From: Nitrospirae bacterium YQR-1
Lineage (GTDB): Bacteria; Nitrospirota; Thermodesulfovibrionia; Thermodesulfovibrionales; Magnetobacteriaceae
Assembly: GCA_039908095.1 (NCBI GenBank)
Contig: JAMOBJ010000004.1
Coordinates: forward strand, 62,001-126,000
Direction of reading: 5' to 3'
DNA: 64,000 nucleotides
The notes below the pieces were generated by a model that was not told the origin of the DNA, ran no database searches, and saw nothing but the letters and a program-made list of their open reading frames with translations. The position numbers and the translations under genes were made by a program. Positions 43,875-53,504 of this stretch are shown here, piece after piece. Every line of letters starts with the position of its first letter. Position 1 is the stretch's first letter.

Positions 43875-44887
43875 AAGTCATTGTGTTCATACATGGTGTT
43901 AATGTAAGAGCGCATCTGTTGAATTGTAAGCCAACTGTCATTTGTATCGCTTCTGTAAGTGAAATCTTCTTTTAGCCGTTTAAAACTTCTGTATTTAGCC
44001 GTAGCTTTAGATTCAAAGTGCGTGTGCGGCACAATGACAAACATATCCATCCCGGGGGGTTGATACTCGATGGTGGTGCGTGCCTCATCGGCGGATATAA
44101 GGGTTTCATGGATTTTCTCACCCGGCTTTATACCCACGTATTTAAATTTGCAGTCGCTGCACACTGCTCTTGCAAGGTCAGTAATTCTCATACTTGGAAT
44201 TTTAGGAATAAACACCTCGCCGCCGACAGACTCCATGAGGGCATCAAGAACCAACTCCACAGATTCCTCAAGAGTTATCCAAAATCTGGTCATACGTTCA
44301 TCGGTAACGGGTAATTCCTTAATGCCGGATTTTATTAATTTCATAAAAAACGGAACAACACTTCCTCTGCTGCCAACCACATTGCCGTAGCGGACTATGG
44401 AAAATTTGGTGTCTTTGCCGCCTACGTAAGCGCCTGCCGCAACAAATATCTTTTCCATGGCAAGTTTAGTGGCGCCGTAGAGATTTACCGGACTAACCGC
44501 CTTATCGGTTGACAATGCTATGACTTTTTTTACACCGTTATCAATTGCTGCCTCAACAATATTCTCTGCGCCGATTATGTTAGTCTTGACCACCTCAAAA
44601 GGGTTATATTCGGCGGCTAAGACATGTTTAATTGCGGCGGCATGTATTACGTAATCAACCCCATTAAATGCTCTGTAGAGCCTCTCACGGTCCCTTATAT
44701 CGCCGATAAAATACCTTACTGGATACTGCGGAGTTTTAAATACAGAGGACATTTCATACTGTTTAAACTCGTCACGGCTGAAAATTATAAGTTTTTTTAC
44801 CTTATATTTCTTTAATACGTATTCGGCAAATTTTTTACCAAAAGACCCTGTGCCGCCCGTCACTAATATCGTTTTTCCGTCAAACAT
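43871..44887 (-). CDS. pseB: UDP-N-acetylglucosamine 4,6-dehydratase (5-inverting)
   Basis: 338 residues of the extended SDR fold. NAD-binding TGGTGSFGKKFAEYVLKKYK, catalytic region STDKAVSPVNLYGATKLAME (note the PseB-type Lys in place of the usual Tyr triad position) and VRYGNVVGSRGSVVPFF. The KVKKLIIFSRDEFKQYEM segment is diagnostic for the PseB/FlaA1 type. It opens the pseB-pseC-pseFG operon, whose product decorates flagellin or surface glycans. pseH and pseI are not in this window. Confidence 0.92.
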   Translation of the reverse strand: MFDGKTILVTGGTGSFGKKFAEYVLKKYKVKKLIIFSRDEFKQYEMSSVFKTPQYPVRYFIGDIRDRERLYRAFNGVDYVIHAAAIKHVLAAEYNPFEVVKTNIIGAENIVEAAIDNGVKKVIALSTDKAVSPVNLYGATKLAMEKIFVAAGAYVGGKDTKFSIVRYGNVVGSRGSVVPFFMKLIKSGIKELPVTDERMTRFWITLEESVELVLDALMESVGGEVFIPKIPSMRITDLARAVCSDCKFKYVGIKPGEKIHETLISADEARTTIEYQPPGMDMFVIVPHTHFESKATAKYRSFKRLKEDFTYRSDTNDSWLTIQQMRSYINTMYEHNDL

Positions 44888-44974
44888 CAGTCCTCTTAAG
44901 TTTTACTGTGATTTTACAACATTTTGATAAAAATATGCTCATTTTTTAATTTAATATTTAAAGAAAAATAAATG

Positions 44975-45118
44975 TAATACCAAGTAGCAGTCAAAAGTAA
45001 ATGCAGGCGGCTGGGAGAAACACCTCCCCTTACAGGGGATTCCCCTTTAAGGAAGCGTACGTTGAGGAGCTTGTGACAATGCCGACGAAGTTAGATGATT
45101 GAACGCAGCTTGGTATTA
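44975..45118. repeat. Family A element, subtype I (complete, perfect 10-base ends)
   Basis: TAATACCAAG at the left and CTTGGTATTA at the right are perfect complements 144 bases apart. The core AGGCGGCTGGGAGAA, CTCCCCTTACAGGGGATTCC and TGCCGACGAAGTTAGATGAT matches 62241. It fills much of the 434-base gap 44888-45321. Confidence 0.92.
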
Positions 45119-45119
45119 A

Positions 45120-45278
45120 AGGCGGTGCTGTATCACTGTTTTGGAAGGTATTACAGGTACTTCTACAATAACAATATCAGATGTATCATCAGGCAGCATA
45201 GCCGGCTATAGTGGAAAATTAGTATTTACAGGGGCAACCTCAAGTGATGAAGTCGGGAGAATAATATTTAAACAATAG
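45120..45278 (+). pseudogene. 3' fragment of a beta-rich protein gene cut by the repeat element
   Basis: Directly after the repeat, one frame runs for 52 codons to a TAG: VLEGITGTSTITISDVSSGS, then GYSGKLVFTGATSSDEVGRI. This has the look of a repetitive extracellular beta protein's C-terminus (G-x-V-F-x-G, S/T-rich). It has no start codon or ribosome site and its left border coincides with the element's end (an in-frame stop lies in the terminal repeat). Most likely it is a gene truncated by insertion or by deletion at the repeat. Confidence 0.5.
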
Positions 45279-45321
45279 TATTTTTCAGTTATTTCTGATA
45301 TCATAAATCAAGGAGTAATAA

Positions 45322-45534
45322 ATGGAGTTCACAGTTATTATAAATGAAACAGAATATGGTTATGATGTTCATTGTCCTCTCCTCAGAGGATGCCACAGCC
45401 AAGGGGATACTCTTGATGAAGCCAAAGAGAATATTAAAGATGCTATAAAAACTTATCTCGAAATGATAGAGATGGAGTTAAAGGACAATAATGTATATAA
45501 AGTAGAAGTCGCTTTGGTAAATGCTGTTCACTGA
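45322..45534 (+). CDS. hicB: HicB-type antitoxin
   Basis: 70 residues of the short HicB form: YGYDVHCPLLRGCHSQGDTL followed by DEAKENIKDAIKTYLEMIE. An AAGGAG site lies six to seven bases before the ATG. It would bind the HicA RNase and autoregulate the pair. No separate DNA-binding domain is seen. The gene overlaps hicA by 14 bases. Antitoxin first is the less common order of this system. Confidence 0.85.
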   Translation: MEFTVIINETEYGYDVHCPLLRGCHSQGDTLDEAKENIKDAIKTYLEMIEMELKDNNVYKVEVALVNAVH

Positions 45535-45730
45535 TGTATCCGCAGAACGTGCAATTAAGGCATTTAGTAAGTTTGGTTACAACGTTGTTAGTAGAGGAAA
45601 ACATATCGGTATGTTTAATGGAACCTATCGCATAACAATCCCTAACAATAAGCGCATAAATCCATATACACTCAAAGCAATAATTAAAGATGCCGGCATC
45701 ACCGAGCTGGAATTTAAAATGGCACTTTAA
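45521..45730 (+). CDS. hicA: HicA-type mRNA interferase toxin
   Basis: 69 residues, the dsRBD-like fold of HicA: SAERAIKAFSKFGYNVVSRG and KHIGMFNGTYRITIPNNKRI. The catalytic His is present, but the usual GSH is RGKH here. LKAIIKDAGITELEF is the typical C-terminus. Overlap with hicB means the toxin is made only after antitoxin translation starts. Confidence 0.85.
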   Translation: MLFTDVSAERAIKAFSKFGYNVVSRGKHIGMFNGTYRITIPNNKRINPYTLKAIIKDAGITELEFKMAL

Positions 45731-45827
45731 AACTCATGCCACAGATAAAGCATACTCTCTGAACACGGAGTAGTTTAAAAAACACAGCCTTGTTGCGGGC
45801 AATAACCACTATGTGTTACAATTAACC

Positions 45828-46325
45828 ATGAAGCGCATAGCGATATCCATATTTATATTGTTTTCTCTATCAACCGTTGCCTCCGCAGCAGATTCATCCT
45901 TTACGCAGGCCGACAGAGATCGCATGATTCGACTTGAAGAGGGGCTAAAGGCTACAAACCAAAGGATTGAAGAGGGGCTAAAGGCTACAAACCAAAGGCT
46001 TGAAGAGGGGTTGAAAGCTACAAACCAAAGGATTGACGATATGAAAGCTGATATAAACAGCTTGAAAGCTGATATGAACAGACGGTTTGATCAGATGACA
46101 ACTTTCATGCTTTGGGGCTTTGGAATACTGTTTGGACTATTTTTTAGCGGCATGGGGCTTTTAATGGGATTTGTATTGTGGGACAGACGTACTGCACTTG
46201 CCCCTACTGTACGAAAAACCAAAGAAATCGAGCAACTGGCTGAATTGCTTGAAAAAGCCCTTAAAGAAGCATCCATTACAAACCCAGCCATCAAAGAGGC
46301 CCTTAAACACGTCGGGCTGTTATAA
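45828..46325 (+). CDS. Membrane protein with exact 11-residue coiled-coil repeats
   Basis: 165 residues from the ATG at 45828 (MKRIAISIF); a GTG 15 bases earlier would spoil the signal peptide. A signal sequence (cleavage after ASA) is followed by three nearly identical units EEGLKATNQR-I/L, then DDMKADINSLKADMNRRFDQ, one membrane helix (MLWGFGILFGLFFSGMGLLM) and a helical tail. The 11-residue period is that of a hendecad coiled coil projecting from the membrane. No function is known. Confidence 0.7.
   Translation: MKRIAISIFILFSLSTVASAADSSFTQADRDRMIRLEEGLKATNQRIEEGLKATNQRLEEGLKATNQRIDDMKADINSLKADMNRRFDQMTTFMLWGFGILFGLFFSGMGLLMGFVLWDRRTALAPTVRKTKEIEQLAELLEKALKEASITNPAIKEALKHVGLL
45936..46034 (+). 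repeat. Three tandem 33-base direct repeats inside a gene
   Basis: Units 45936-45968, 45969-46001 and 46002-46034, each beginning GAAGAGGGGCTAAAGGCTAC with a few changes (third unit GGGTTGAAAGC). Each encodes 11 residues in frame, so copy number can change without frameshift. Confidence 0.92.
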
Positions 46326-46474
46326 TCACAACATAGTTTTATCGTCAAGGGAGGGTTGTCTCAGTTTTAAACAATAATAAGCATAGCGGGCACAATTATG
46401 ACATTTGCTATGAAGGCAATCATCTGCTGCTAATCTCCAAATCATTTAAGGCGGAAAAGACAAGTGTTTTACAT

Positions 46475-47020
46475 GTGGGGATATTTAACAGGGAGATGTC
46501 TGCGGCATTTGTCTCAGGGGGAGTTGCTCTCTTATATATGTTTATAATTTACAAGGCCGGCGATTTGACCATTATCCACTACATTGTTGCTTTAGTACTG
46601 GTAATTATCTCATTTCCACTGTCTGTAGCTTTTCTTTTTAAGGAACTATCACTTGAGGTATTGGTGGATAAAGACGCAGGGCTGATAACATTTAATAAGC
46701 ATGGTATTGTCGGAAGCACTGTCTTAACAAAACAATTAAGCGATCTCGATAGAGTCAGAGTCAATCACTTAGAGTTTAAGATGTCTAACCCAGATGGGGT
46801 GGAATTTGTTAAAAAAATAGCTCTGGGGCACGGGACTGTCATTCCCGGCTTTGGTGTTTCCGAACATATGTATGCAGTTGAATGTCTTTTTAGAAGTGAG
46901 CCACATGAAAATGTGATAATATACAGCAGTGAGAGTGTCGAGGATGCTCAGAAATTGACTGATGAGATGGAAAATTATATAAAGCAAGAGGGAAAAAGTG
47001 CCAAAGAGACTGGACATTAA
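46475..47020 (+). CDS. Hypothetical two-helix membrane protein, start uncertain
   Basis: 181 residues from a GTG that has no ribosome site. Two hydrophobic helices ([40 protein letters not shown]) precede a soluble domain that ends in a Lys/Glu-rich helix. The frame is open upstream to 46337 and there it reads like coding sequence (NYDICYEGNHLLLISKSFKA), with AAGGGAGG at 46347-46354, yet it contains no ATG, GTG or TTG in frame before 46475. A frameshift near the true start, a rare start codon, or a start at the ATG 46496 are possible. It overlaps carB by 23 bases. Confidence 0.55.
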   Translation: MGIFNREMSAAFVSGGVALLYMFIIYKAGDLTIIHYIVALVLVIISFPLSVAFLFKELSLEVLVDKDAGLITFNKHGIVGSTVLTKQLSDLDRVRVNHLEFKMSNPDGVEFVKKIALGHGTVIPGFGVSEHMYAVECLFRSEPHENVIIYSSESVEDAQKLTDEMENYIKQEGKSAKETGH

Positions 47021-50000
47021 AAGGATTCTTATCATAGGCTCCGGCCCGATAGTGATTGGTCAGGCGTGCGAGTTTGATTATTCGGGGACTCAGGCGTGTA
47101 AGGCGCTGAGGGAAGAGGGCTATGAGGTCGTGTTGGTAAACTCCAATCCGGCAACGATAATGACTGACCCTGATATGGCCGATGTAACCTACATTGAACC
47201 CCTTACCTGTGAAATCCTTGAGATGATAATCGAAAAGGAACGCCCGGACGCTCTGCTGCCCACAATGGGAGGGCAGACGGCGCTGAATCTGACTGTTGAG
47301 CTTTGTGAGCTTGGAATTGTTGAAAAATATGGCATAAAACTGATAGGTGCCGGGCTTGATGCTATTAGAAAGGCTGAAAACAGGGAGCTCTTTAAGCATT
47401 CCATGGAGCGTATTGGGCTTGAAATTCCACGCAGTGTTGCCGTAACCACTGTGGAGGAGGGAATGAGGGCTGTTGAATATGTCAGGTTTCCGGCTATCTT
47501 GCGTCCTGCCTTTACACTGGGGGGCACAGGCGGAGGTATTGCCTATAATCTTGAGGAATACGGCGCTCTTATCAAAAATGCACTGGATTTGAGCCCTGTT
47601 ACTCAGGTGCTTGTTGAGGAGTCGGTTATAGGCTGGAAAGAATACGAGCTTGAGGTAATGAGAGACAACGCCGACAATGTTGTTATCATATGCTCAATTG
47701 AGAATTTTGATCCTATGGGAGTCCACACAGGGGACTCTATAACTGTGGCCCCGGCGCAGACCCTTACCGACCGTGAATATCAGAGGATGAGGGATGCCTC
47801 AATTGCAATTATCCGCGAAATCGGGGTTGACACAGGAGGGAGTAACATCCAGTTTGCAGTAAGCCCTGAGACCGGTAGAATGCTGGTTATAGAGATGAAC
47901 CCGCGGGTGTCAAGAAGCTCTGCACTTGCCAGCAAGGCAACAGGTTTTCCAATAGCAAAAATAGCCGCTAAACTTGCCGTTGGTTTAAGGCTTGATGAAA
48001 TTCCAAACGATATAACCCGTGAAACTCCGGCCTCTTTTGAGCCTGCCATAGACTATGTGGTGACAAAGATACCGCGCTTTGCATTTGAAAAATTCCCTGA
48101 GGCTGAGCCGGTTTTAACCGTTGCGATGAAATCCGTGGGTGAGGTTATGGCTATTGGGAGGACTTTTAAGGAATCGCTTCAGAAAGCTATGAGAAGCCTT
48201 GAGGCGGACACATACGGTTTTGATGAGCCCGTTGATGTTATAAGCGAAAAGGCTCTTATGTTAAAACTAAAAGTGCCTAATTCGGAAAGACTCTGGTTTA
48301 CAGGGCAGGCGCTCAGAAGGGGGGTCACAGTTGAGACGCTGGCTGATGTAACAAAAATAGACCCGTGGTTTTTAAACAACATGAAGGAAATTATAGATAT
48401 GGAAAAATCCATCGCTAAGATGGCTCATGGCAAAGAAAACCTCTCGGAAGCGGAAATAGCTGAATTATTAGATACGGATTTGGAGCTATTGAGAAAAGCG
48501 AAGGAGTTTGGTTATTCAGACAAAATACTTTCAGCACTGCTTAAGACGGATGAGGATACGGTCAGAAAGCTAAGAAAACAGAAAGGAATCGTGCCTGTAT
48601 ATAAAATAGTGGATACCTGCGGTGCGGAATTTAAAGCGCGTACACCATATCTGTACTCAACATATGAGAGGCCGTTTTACAGATTAACCGGTGATGGAAC
48701 CGGTAAAATAGAAGTATCGGCTTGTGAGGCAAACCCAACAGAGCGGAAAAAAATAGTGATTCTCGGCTCCGGCCCCAACAGAATCGGGCAGGGGATAGAG
48801 TTTGACTACTGCTGCGTTCAGGCGGTTTATGCCCTTAAGGAGCTTGGGTATGAGACTATCATGATAAATTGTAATCCTGAGACGGTCAGTACGGACTATG
48901 ACACGTCGGACCGGCTGTACTTTGAGCCGCTTACAATAGAGGATGTACTTTCGATAACGGATGTGGAGAAACCGGAGGGGGTGATAGTGCAGTTTGGGGG
49001 GCAGACGCCGCTAAAACTTGCTGTGCCGCTTGAGAGGGCAGGGGTCAGGGTGCTTGGCACATCTGCTGATGCTATAGACAGGGCGGAGGACAGGTCGAGG
49101 TTTAAGGAGCTCTTGCATAAGTTAAACCTCAAACAGCCGCTTAGCGGTATAGCACGGTCTGTTGATGAGGCGGTAAAGACAGCCAATGAGGTTGGGTATC
49201 CTGTTATGGTGAGGCCGTCGTATGTCTTAGGCGGCAGGGCTATGGAGATAGTCTATGATGCAGAGTCTTTGTATGATTATATGGGAAGGGCGGTTAAGGT
49301 CTCACATGAAAAGCCGGTGTTGATAGATAAGTATCTGGAGGACGCCATAGAGGTGGATGTGGATGCGATATCGGATGGAGTTAAAGTGTTAATAGGCGGT
49401 GTGATGGAGCACATCGAGGAGGCTGGGATTCACTCAGGCGACTCAGCGTGTTCACTACCGCCGTATTCATTACATCCCCGCATAGTGGATGAGATAAAAA
49501 AGCAGACAAAAGCATTGGCTTTGGAGCTTAACGTTGTAGGGCTTATGAACGTACAGTTTGCCGTCAAAGATGGTGATATATACATATTGGAGGTTAACCC
49601 GAGGGCAAGCCGCACGGTACCGTTTGTCAGTAAAACCACTGGGCGGTCAATAGCCAAACTGGCTGCAAAAGTAATGGCCGGCAAGAGTCTTGACGAATTA
49701 GGCATTACAAAGGAGCCGGTGATAAGACACATAGCAGTAAAGGAATCAGTGTTGCCGTTTGGGAGGTTTCCCGGGGTGGATACGATACTGGGACCTGAGA
49801 TGAAATCAACCGGTGAGGTTATGGGAATAGATGTGGATTTCGGATTAGCGTATGCAAAGGCGCAGGTCTCCGGTTATAACAAGATTCCTATGGAGGGTAA
49901 GATTTTTATAAGCGTGCGGGATAAGGACAAGCAGACGTGTGTGGATGTGGCGCGTATCCTTATTTCAAAGGGTTTTTCAATAGTGGCGACAAGGGGTACG

Positions 50001-50303
50001 GCTGAATTTTTGCAAATCAGGGGGCTTGAAGTAGAGGTTGTTAATAAAGTAGATGAGGGCAGACCGCACATTGTTGATTTAATAAAGAGCAAGGAGATCA
50101 GTTTTATAATCAACACGATTTCTGATTCCAAATCCAAACTGGATTCACAGTCAATCAGGACGTCGGCTCTGACTTATAAGATACCGTATGCAACAACAAT
50201 TTCAGCGGCGAGGGCTGTTGTAACTGCCATAGAAATGTTAAAATCAAAGAAGGTTGGGATTAAATCAATCCAGGAGTATCATAGGTTATCGTCGGGGATT
50301 TAG
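46998..50303 (+). CDS. carB: Carbamoyl-phosphate synthase large chain
   Basis: 1101 residues, close to the usual ~1070. Two homologous ATP-grasp halves: [20 protein letters not shown] / [20 protein letters not shown], and metal/ATP sites [20 protein letters not shown] / [20 protein letters not shown]. The C-terminal MGS-type allosteric domain ([20 protein letters not shown]) is present. It makes carbamoyl phosphate for pyrimidines and arginine. GTG start with GAGGG upstream. carA is not in this window, so the two subunits are unlinked, or carA lies elsewhere. Confidence 0.96.
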   Translation: MPKRLDIKRILIIGSGPIVIGQACEFDYSGTQACKALREEGYEVVLVNSNPATIMTDPDMADVTYIEPLTCEILEMIIEKERPDALLPTMGGQTALNLTVELCELGIVEKYGIKLIGAGLDAIRKAENRELFKHSMERIGLEIPRSVAVTTVEEGMRAVEYVRFPAILRPAFTLGGTGGGIAYNLEEYGALIKNALDLSPVTQVLVEESVIGWKEYELEVMRDNADNVVIICSIENFDPMGVHTGDSITVAPAQTLTDREYQRMRDASIAIIREIGVDTGGSNIQFAVSPETGRMLVIEMNPRVSRSSALASKATGFPIAKIAAKLAVGLRLDEIPNDITRETPASFEPAIDYVVTKIPRFAFEKFPEAEPVLTVAMKSVGEVMAIGRTFKESLQKAMRSLEADTYGFDEPVDVISEKALMLKLKVPNSERLWFTGQALRRGVTVETLADVTKIDPWFLNNMKEIIDMEKSIAKMAHGKENLSEAEIAELLDTDLELLRKAKEFGYSDKILSALLKTDEDTVRKLRKQKGIVPVYKIVDTCGAEFKARTPYLYSTYERPFYRLTGDGTGKIEVSACEANPTERKKIVILGSGPNRIGQGIEFDYCCVQAVYALKELGYETIMINCNPETVSTDYDTSDRLYFEPLTIEDVLSITDVEKPEGVIVQFGGQTPLKLAVPLERAGVRVLGTSADAIDRAEDRSRFKELLHKLNLKQPLSGIARSVDEAVKTANEVGYPVMVRPSYVLGGRAMEIVYDAESLYDYMGRAVKVSHEKPVLIDKYLEDAIEVDVDAISDGVKVLIGGVMEHIEEAGIHSGDSACSLPPYSLHPRIVDEIKKQTKALALELNVVGLMNVQFAVKDGDIYILEVNPRASRTVPFVSKTTGRSIAKLAAKVMAGKSLDELGITKEPVIRHIAVKESVLPFGRFPGVDTILGPEMKSTGEVMGIDVDFGLAYAKAQVSGYNKIPMEGKIFISVRDKDKQTCVDVARILISKGFSIVATRGTAEFLQIRGLEVEVVNKVDEGRPHIVDLIKSKEISFIINTISDSKSKLDSQSIRTSALTYKIPYATTISAARAVVTAIEMLKSKKVGIKSIQEYHRLSSGI

Positions 50304-50384
50304 AGCAGTTGTTTTTAATAAATCAAAAGCAGACGGCGGTTTTAAAAATAAACCGTTGTTAAATTAAAGGAGATGATACAGACT

Positions 50385-50696
50385 ATGGTTACAGAGACCA
50401 GGGCAACAGAGATGAAAATAACAGAGGCGCCGCCGTGTCCGTACTGTGGGCGGAAGATGGACAAGATGGAACCACCTGCGTTTAATTTAAGTGACGGACT
50501 GGGTTGGTGTACACCGTTTTTGTATGTATGCTTTAATGACGAGTGCAGTTTTTATGTAAACGGTTGGGAGCACATAAGGGTAAACTATGGCAAGGTTGCT
50601 TCCTACAGGTGCATGATTTATCCTGATTCCGGTAATAAAGACGCCATATGCGTTTACACTCCCGATGGCCTGAAGGGGCAGATTATCGAGGGGTAG
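50385..50696 (+). CDS. Zinc-ribbon small protein, function unknown
   Basis: 103 residues from the ATG at 50385 (AAAGGAG 12 bases upstream; an ATG at 50373 touches that site). PPCPYCGRKMDKMEP and VCFNDECSFYVNGW supply two C-x-x-C/C-x4-C pairs that could bind one Zn2+. No other domain recognised. It lies 81 bases after carB. Confidence 0.65.
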   Translation: MVTETRATEMKITEAPPCPYCGRKMDKMEPPAFNLSDGLGWCTPFLYVCFNDECSFYVNGWEHIRVNYGKVASYRCMIYPDSGNKDAICVYTPDGLKGQIIEG

Positions 50697-50758
50697 TATT
50701 GTGTGGGGGACCTATACCGCTGTGCATCCTGAGCGTGGACGGGAATAGGGATTTTTTT

Positions 50759-50836
50759 GTAGTAAACGATATTTATTCGGCAGGCGCAAATTCTCCCTTG
50801 CTGCCTGTGTTTATTTTTGCCTGCAACTTGGTATGA
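50759..50836. repeat. Family A right half with a 19-base shared sequence
   Basis: GTAGTAAACGATATTTATT (same as 18406-18424) followed by CTCCCTTGCTGCCTGTGTTT and TGCCTGCAACTTGGTATGA, the right end of family A. The left terminal repeat is missing. The gap 50697-50911 holds nothing else. Confidence 0.65.
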
Positions 50837-50911
50837 GTATCGTGGAATATGGACAACTATGCCGGCTACATGTTAGTATGCATCATAGAGGGGGTGAAAG
50901 AGGACTGCTGA

Positions 50912-52405
50912 ATGATTGATTTAGTAAAAAGATTACGCGCTCTTGCTGCTGAGATACGTAAAAAGTATGATCTTATAAAAAACAAGGAATCCACAAAGGT
51001 TGCTTTAATCATGCCTTTGCTAAAAGCTCTCGGATACGATGTTTTTGACCCTGCAGAGGTTGTCCCTGACTATCTGATAAGCGGTGAGCACAGTGTCCCT
51101 TATAAGGTTGACTATGCAATTATGCAAAAAGGAGTACCGTCAATGCTGATAGAGTGTAAGCATTGGGGCACTAATCTTGATAAGGAAAAAAATCCGCTTC
51201 ATGAATTTTTCTCATTAACTCCTGCAAAAATCGCTATACTTACAAACGGAGTAATTTACCGTTTTTACAGTGATATTGAAAAATCGGGTAAAATGGATTC
51301 TGCTCCGTTTTTTGAATTAGATATTATGGAAGTAACCGATGACATGAGTAATACGTTAAGTATGTTTATGAAGGCTTTTTTTAACTCCGATGTAATACTG
51401 CCTAACGCAAAGAAGCTAAAAAAAGAGAGAGAAAAATCGCAGTTATTAAGAAGAATTCTCAACAAGCATGCAGTAAATAAGAAGGAATTTGTTGTCTACA
51501 TCAGGGAAGATATTTTTTCATCAATATTATGGAGTTTGATGGAGTACTATAAGGGAGTGGTTGTGGCTAATGGATGTAACAGCTTAAAACGTCTTGAAAT
51601 ATTTCTCTTTACGATGCGTTGTGACCTCTTAATTGTTGACGAATGCCATTTCACAGACCTTGAAGCTTTTTGTGAATTTATCTATAAGATTCAATATTCT
51701 AACGTCACCTTTAAGATTTTGGCCATAATGAATTCTCATACCGACATAGGACAAGTGCAAAAGCTTTTGAAAAAGTGTGATGTAATTGTTGATATACTGG
51801 TGAGACCTTTTACACTAAAGCGCATGTACGGATATGTAGAGAGAGTTTTCGGTTTAAAAAGAGCAATCGTGGCCGGGGTAAAACATATCACGAGTGTTCA
51901 GCTCAAAAGCGGTGTGATATTAGCGGAAAACGTCTATGTACCCGGCAAAGACGAGCCATTGATAGAATGTGGCGTGGTACTTAATGATGCCCATATTTTG
52001 GAGCTGATAAAACACAATATTTCAAAAGTAAAAGTGCACGAGGACTCCCATAAAGTCATCAATTGCTGGGAATTTAAGAAGTGTAATAATTTTGAAGAGT
52101 GCCCTTCTTTTTTAAATGTTGACGCCAATGGATTTTTAGACGGTGTCAATGCCGGACGCGCCTGCATGTATATAAACGCAACAACGGATATGTGCGGAGG
52201 CGGCAGAAGGTACAAAACCTGGGATGAAAAAATAAATACAATCTGCCGTGACTGTGATTTCTACACAATGATAGTAACCAGTAATGACGGTAAAATCCCT
52301 CCCTCCAGGGAGTTGATGGAACATATTGAAAAAAACATCACAAAAAGGAAGAATATGGATGCCGCCAGGGATGAATTCATAAAAAGAAAAAAGCCTTCAA
52401 CATAG
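50912..52405 (+). CDS. HSDR_N-type nuclease domain fused to receiver-like and two-CW cysteine domains
   Basis: 497 residues with four parts. (1) About 1-170: the N-terminal domain of type I restriction R subunits and relatives, with E26, D67 and E81-C-K83 as the PD-(D/E)xK set (ESTKVALIMPLLKALGYDVF; MLIECKHW). (2) About 190-310: receiver-like fold (DLLIVDECHFTDLEAF; DILVRPFTLKRMY) with a degenerate acceptor region, the usual KPF being RPF. (3) About 325-378: a GVILAENVYVPG...VVL segment like the N-terminal region of HD-GYP proteins. (4) About 384-470: cysteine cluster starting NCWEFKKC (two-CW type). No helicase or ATPase motor is present and no methylase is adjacent, so it is not a restriction enzyme as such. 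It is followed by a paralog lacking part 1. Function unknown. Confidence 0.72.
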   Translation: MIDLVKRLRALAAEIRKKYDLIKNKESTKVALIMPLLKALGYDVFDPAEVVPDYLISGEHSVPYKVDYAIMQKGVPSMLIECKHWGTNLDKEKNPLHEFFSLTPAKIAILTNGVIYRFYSDIEKSGKMDSAPFFELDIMEVTDDMSNTLSMFMKAFFNSDVILPNAKKLKKEREKSQLLRRILNKHAVNKKEFVVYIREDIFSSILWSLMEYYKGVVVANGCNSLKRLEIFLFTMRCDLLIVDECHFTDLEAFCEFIYKIQYSNVTFKILAIMNSHTDIGQVQKLLKKCDVIVDILVRPFTLKRMYGYVERVFGLKRAIVAGVKHITSVQLKSGVILAENVYVPGKDEPLIECGVVLNDAHILELIKHNISKVKVHEDSHKVINCWEFKKCNNFEECPSFLNVDANGFLDGVNAGRACMYINATTDMCGGGRRYKTWDEKINTICRDCDFYTMIVTSNDGKIPPSRELMEHIEKNITKRKNMDAARDEFIKRKKPST

Positions 52406-52538
52406 CCTGTGCAACATTCTTAAAAACTTCCTGATTTTACCTGCGGCTCTCTCAGTTGCAACTGCAATTTTTGCGGAATATTTCTCTACTGTTGAAAATA
52501 AAAAAACATTTTAAGTATAACTATGTTAAAATAAGCTC

Positions 52539-53447
52539 ATGGCAAAAAAAGTATCAACACCGGTTACTAAAAAGATTTTTTTTATGTGTGTGTCGGAGGA
52601 TATAGATCATCCTATCCGCTGGAGTCTGAAAAATGACTTCAAGAGCCTTATTAACCTCAAAGCCTACAAAGGAATTAAAGATTTAAAAAGGGCGCTGGAT
52701 GCCGAGTCGTGCAATTATCTTATTATTGACTCGCTGGTATTTGATCCCCTTCTAAAACACGCAGAGGAAATTTATGCTAAATATCCACATTTAAAAATGC
52801 TGGCTGTGCTGCACCCTGAGGTAACAAGTGTTGAGGTGAAAGCAATCAAGGACTCGGAATCAATCGTTGATGCAATAATAAGGCCGTTTACACCTGAGAG
52901 TTTGTATGAGTGCCTGTATCAATCTTTTGGATTTAAAAAACCGAAAGAGGTCAACATATTTAACTTAAAAAAGGGGATGGTAGTTGCAGATGACATATTT
53001 TCTCAATCCGGTTCTGAGCCTTTGGTAGAATGTGGCGTGGTGCTGGATGATGAACTAATAGAGAAACTAAAAAAGTTTAATATCAAAAAGGCAAAAGTCC
53101 ATGATGATATGACAAAGTTACTAAACTGCTGGGAATATAAAAAATGTGGTTTTCACGGTCAATGCCCAGCCTCTATCTTTATTGACGCAGACGGATACCT
53201 TGGTGGTACATGCGCCGGGCGCGGATGTATGTTTGTAAAAGACACGATGCTTGAGAACGAGCTTATTAAGGGTAAGAGTTTTGGTGAAAAATTGAAACTT
53301 ATTTGCACTAAATGCGAGTTCTGTAAAATTGTTGCTACCGACAGCAAAGGAGCGGTTTCTCATAACCTATTTGTGGAACATATAAAAAATAATAAAGCAG
53401 ACAAAAGAAACGAAAATCCGCTTCTTGAAAAACCCAAAATAAACTAA
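52539..53447 (+). CDS. Receiver-like/two-CW domain protein (paralog without nuclease domain)
   Basis: 302 residues, aligning with residues ~190-490 of the preceding protein. Receiver-like part: CNYLIIDSLVFDPLLK and DAIIRPFTPESLYECL. Middle segment: LKKGMVVADDIFSQSGSEPL then VECGVVLDDELIEKLKKF. Two-CW cluster: NCWEYKKCGFHGQCPASIF, GGTCAGRGCMFV, CTKCEFCKI, at about residues 197-270, enough Cys for a metal or redox centre. The start has no clear ribosome site and follows the paralog by 133 bases. Probably regulatory; partner unknown. Confidence 0.7.
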   Translation: MAKKVSTPVTKKIFFMCVSEDIDHPIRWSLKNDFKSLINLKAYKGIKDLKRALDAESCNYLIIDSLVFDPLLKHAEEIYAKYPHLKMLAVLHPEVTSVEVKAIKDSESIVDAIIRPFTPESLYECLYQSFGFKKPKEVNIFNLKKGMVVADDIFSQSGSEPLVECGVVLDDELIEKLKKFNIKKAKVHDDMTKLLNCWEYKKCGFHGQCPASIFIDADGYLGGTCAGRGCMFVKDTMLENELIKGKSFGEKLKLICTKCEFCKIVATDSKGAVSHNLFVEHIKNNKADKRNENPLLEKPKIN

Positions 53448-53504
53448 TACATCATTAAAACATAAAAGTATCTAAGGAATATATCTTATGAAGGAGATGT
53501 GAGG

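Noticed and set aside
50912..52405. Complete type I restriction enzyme
   Set aside because: Only the N-terminal nuclease-like domain is present; helicase motifs are absent and no HsdM/HsdS genes adjoin.
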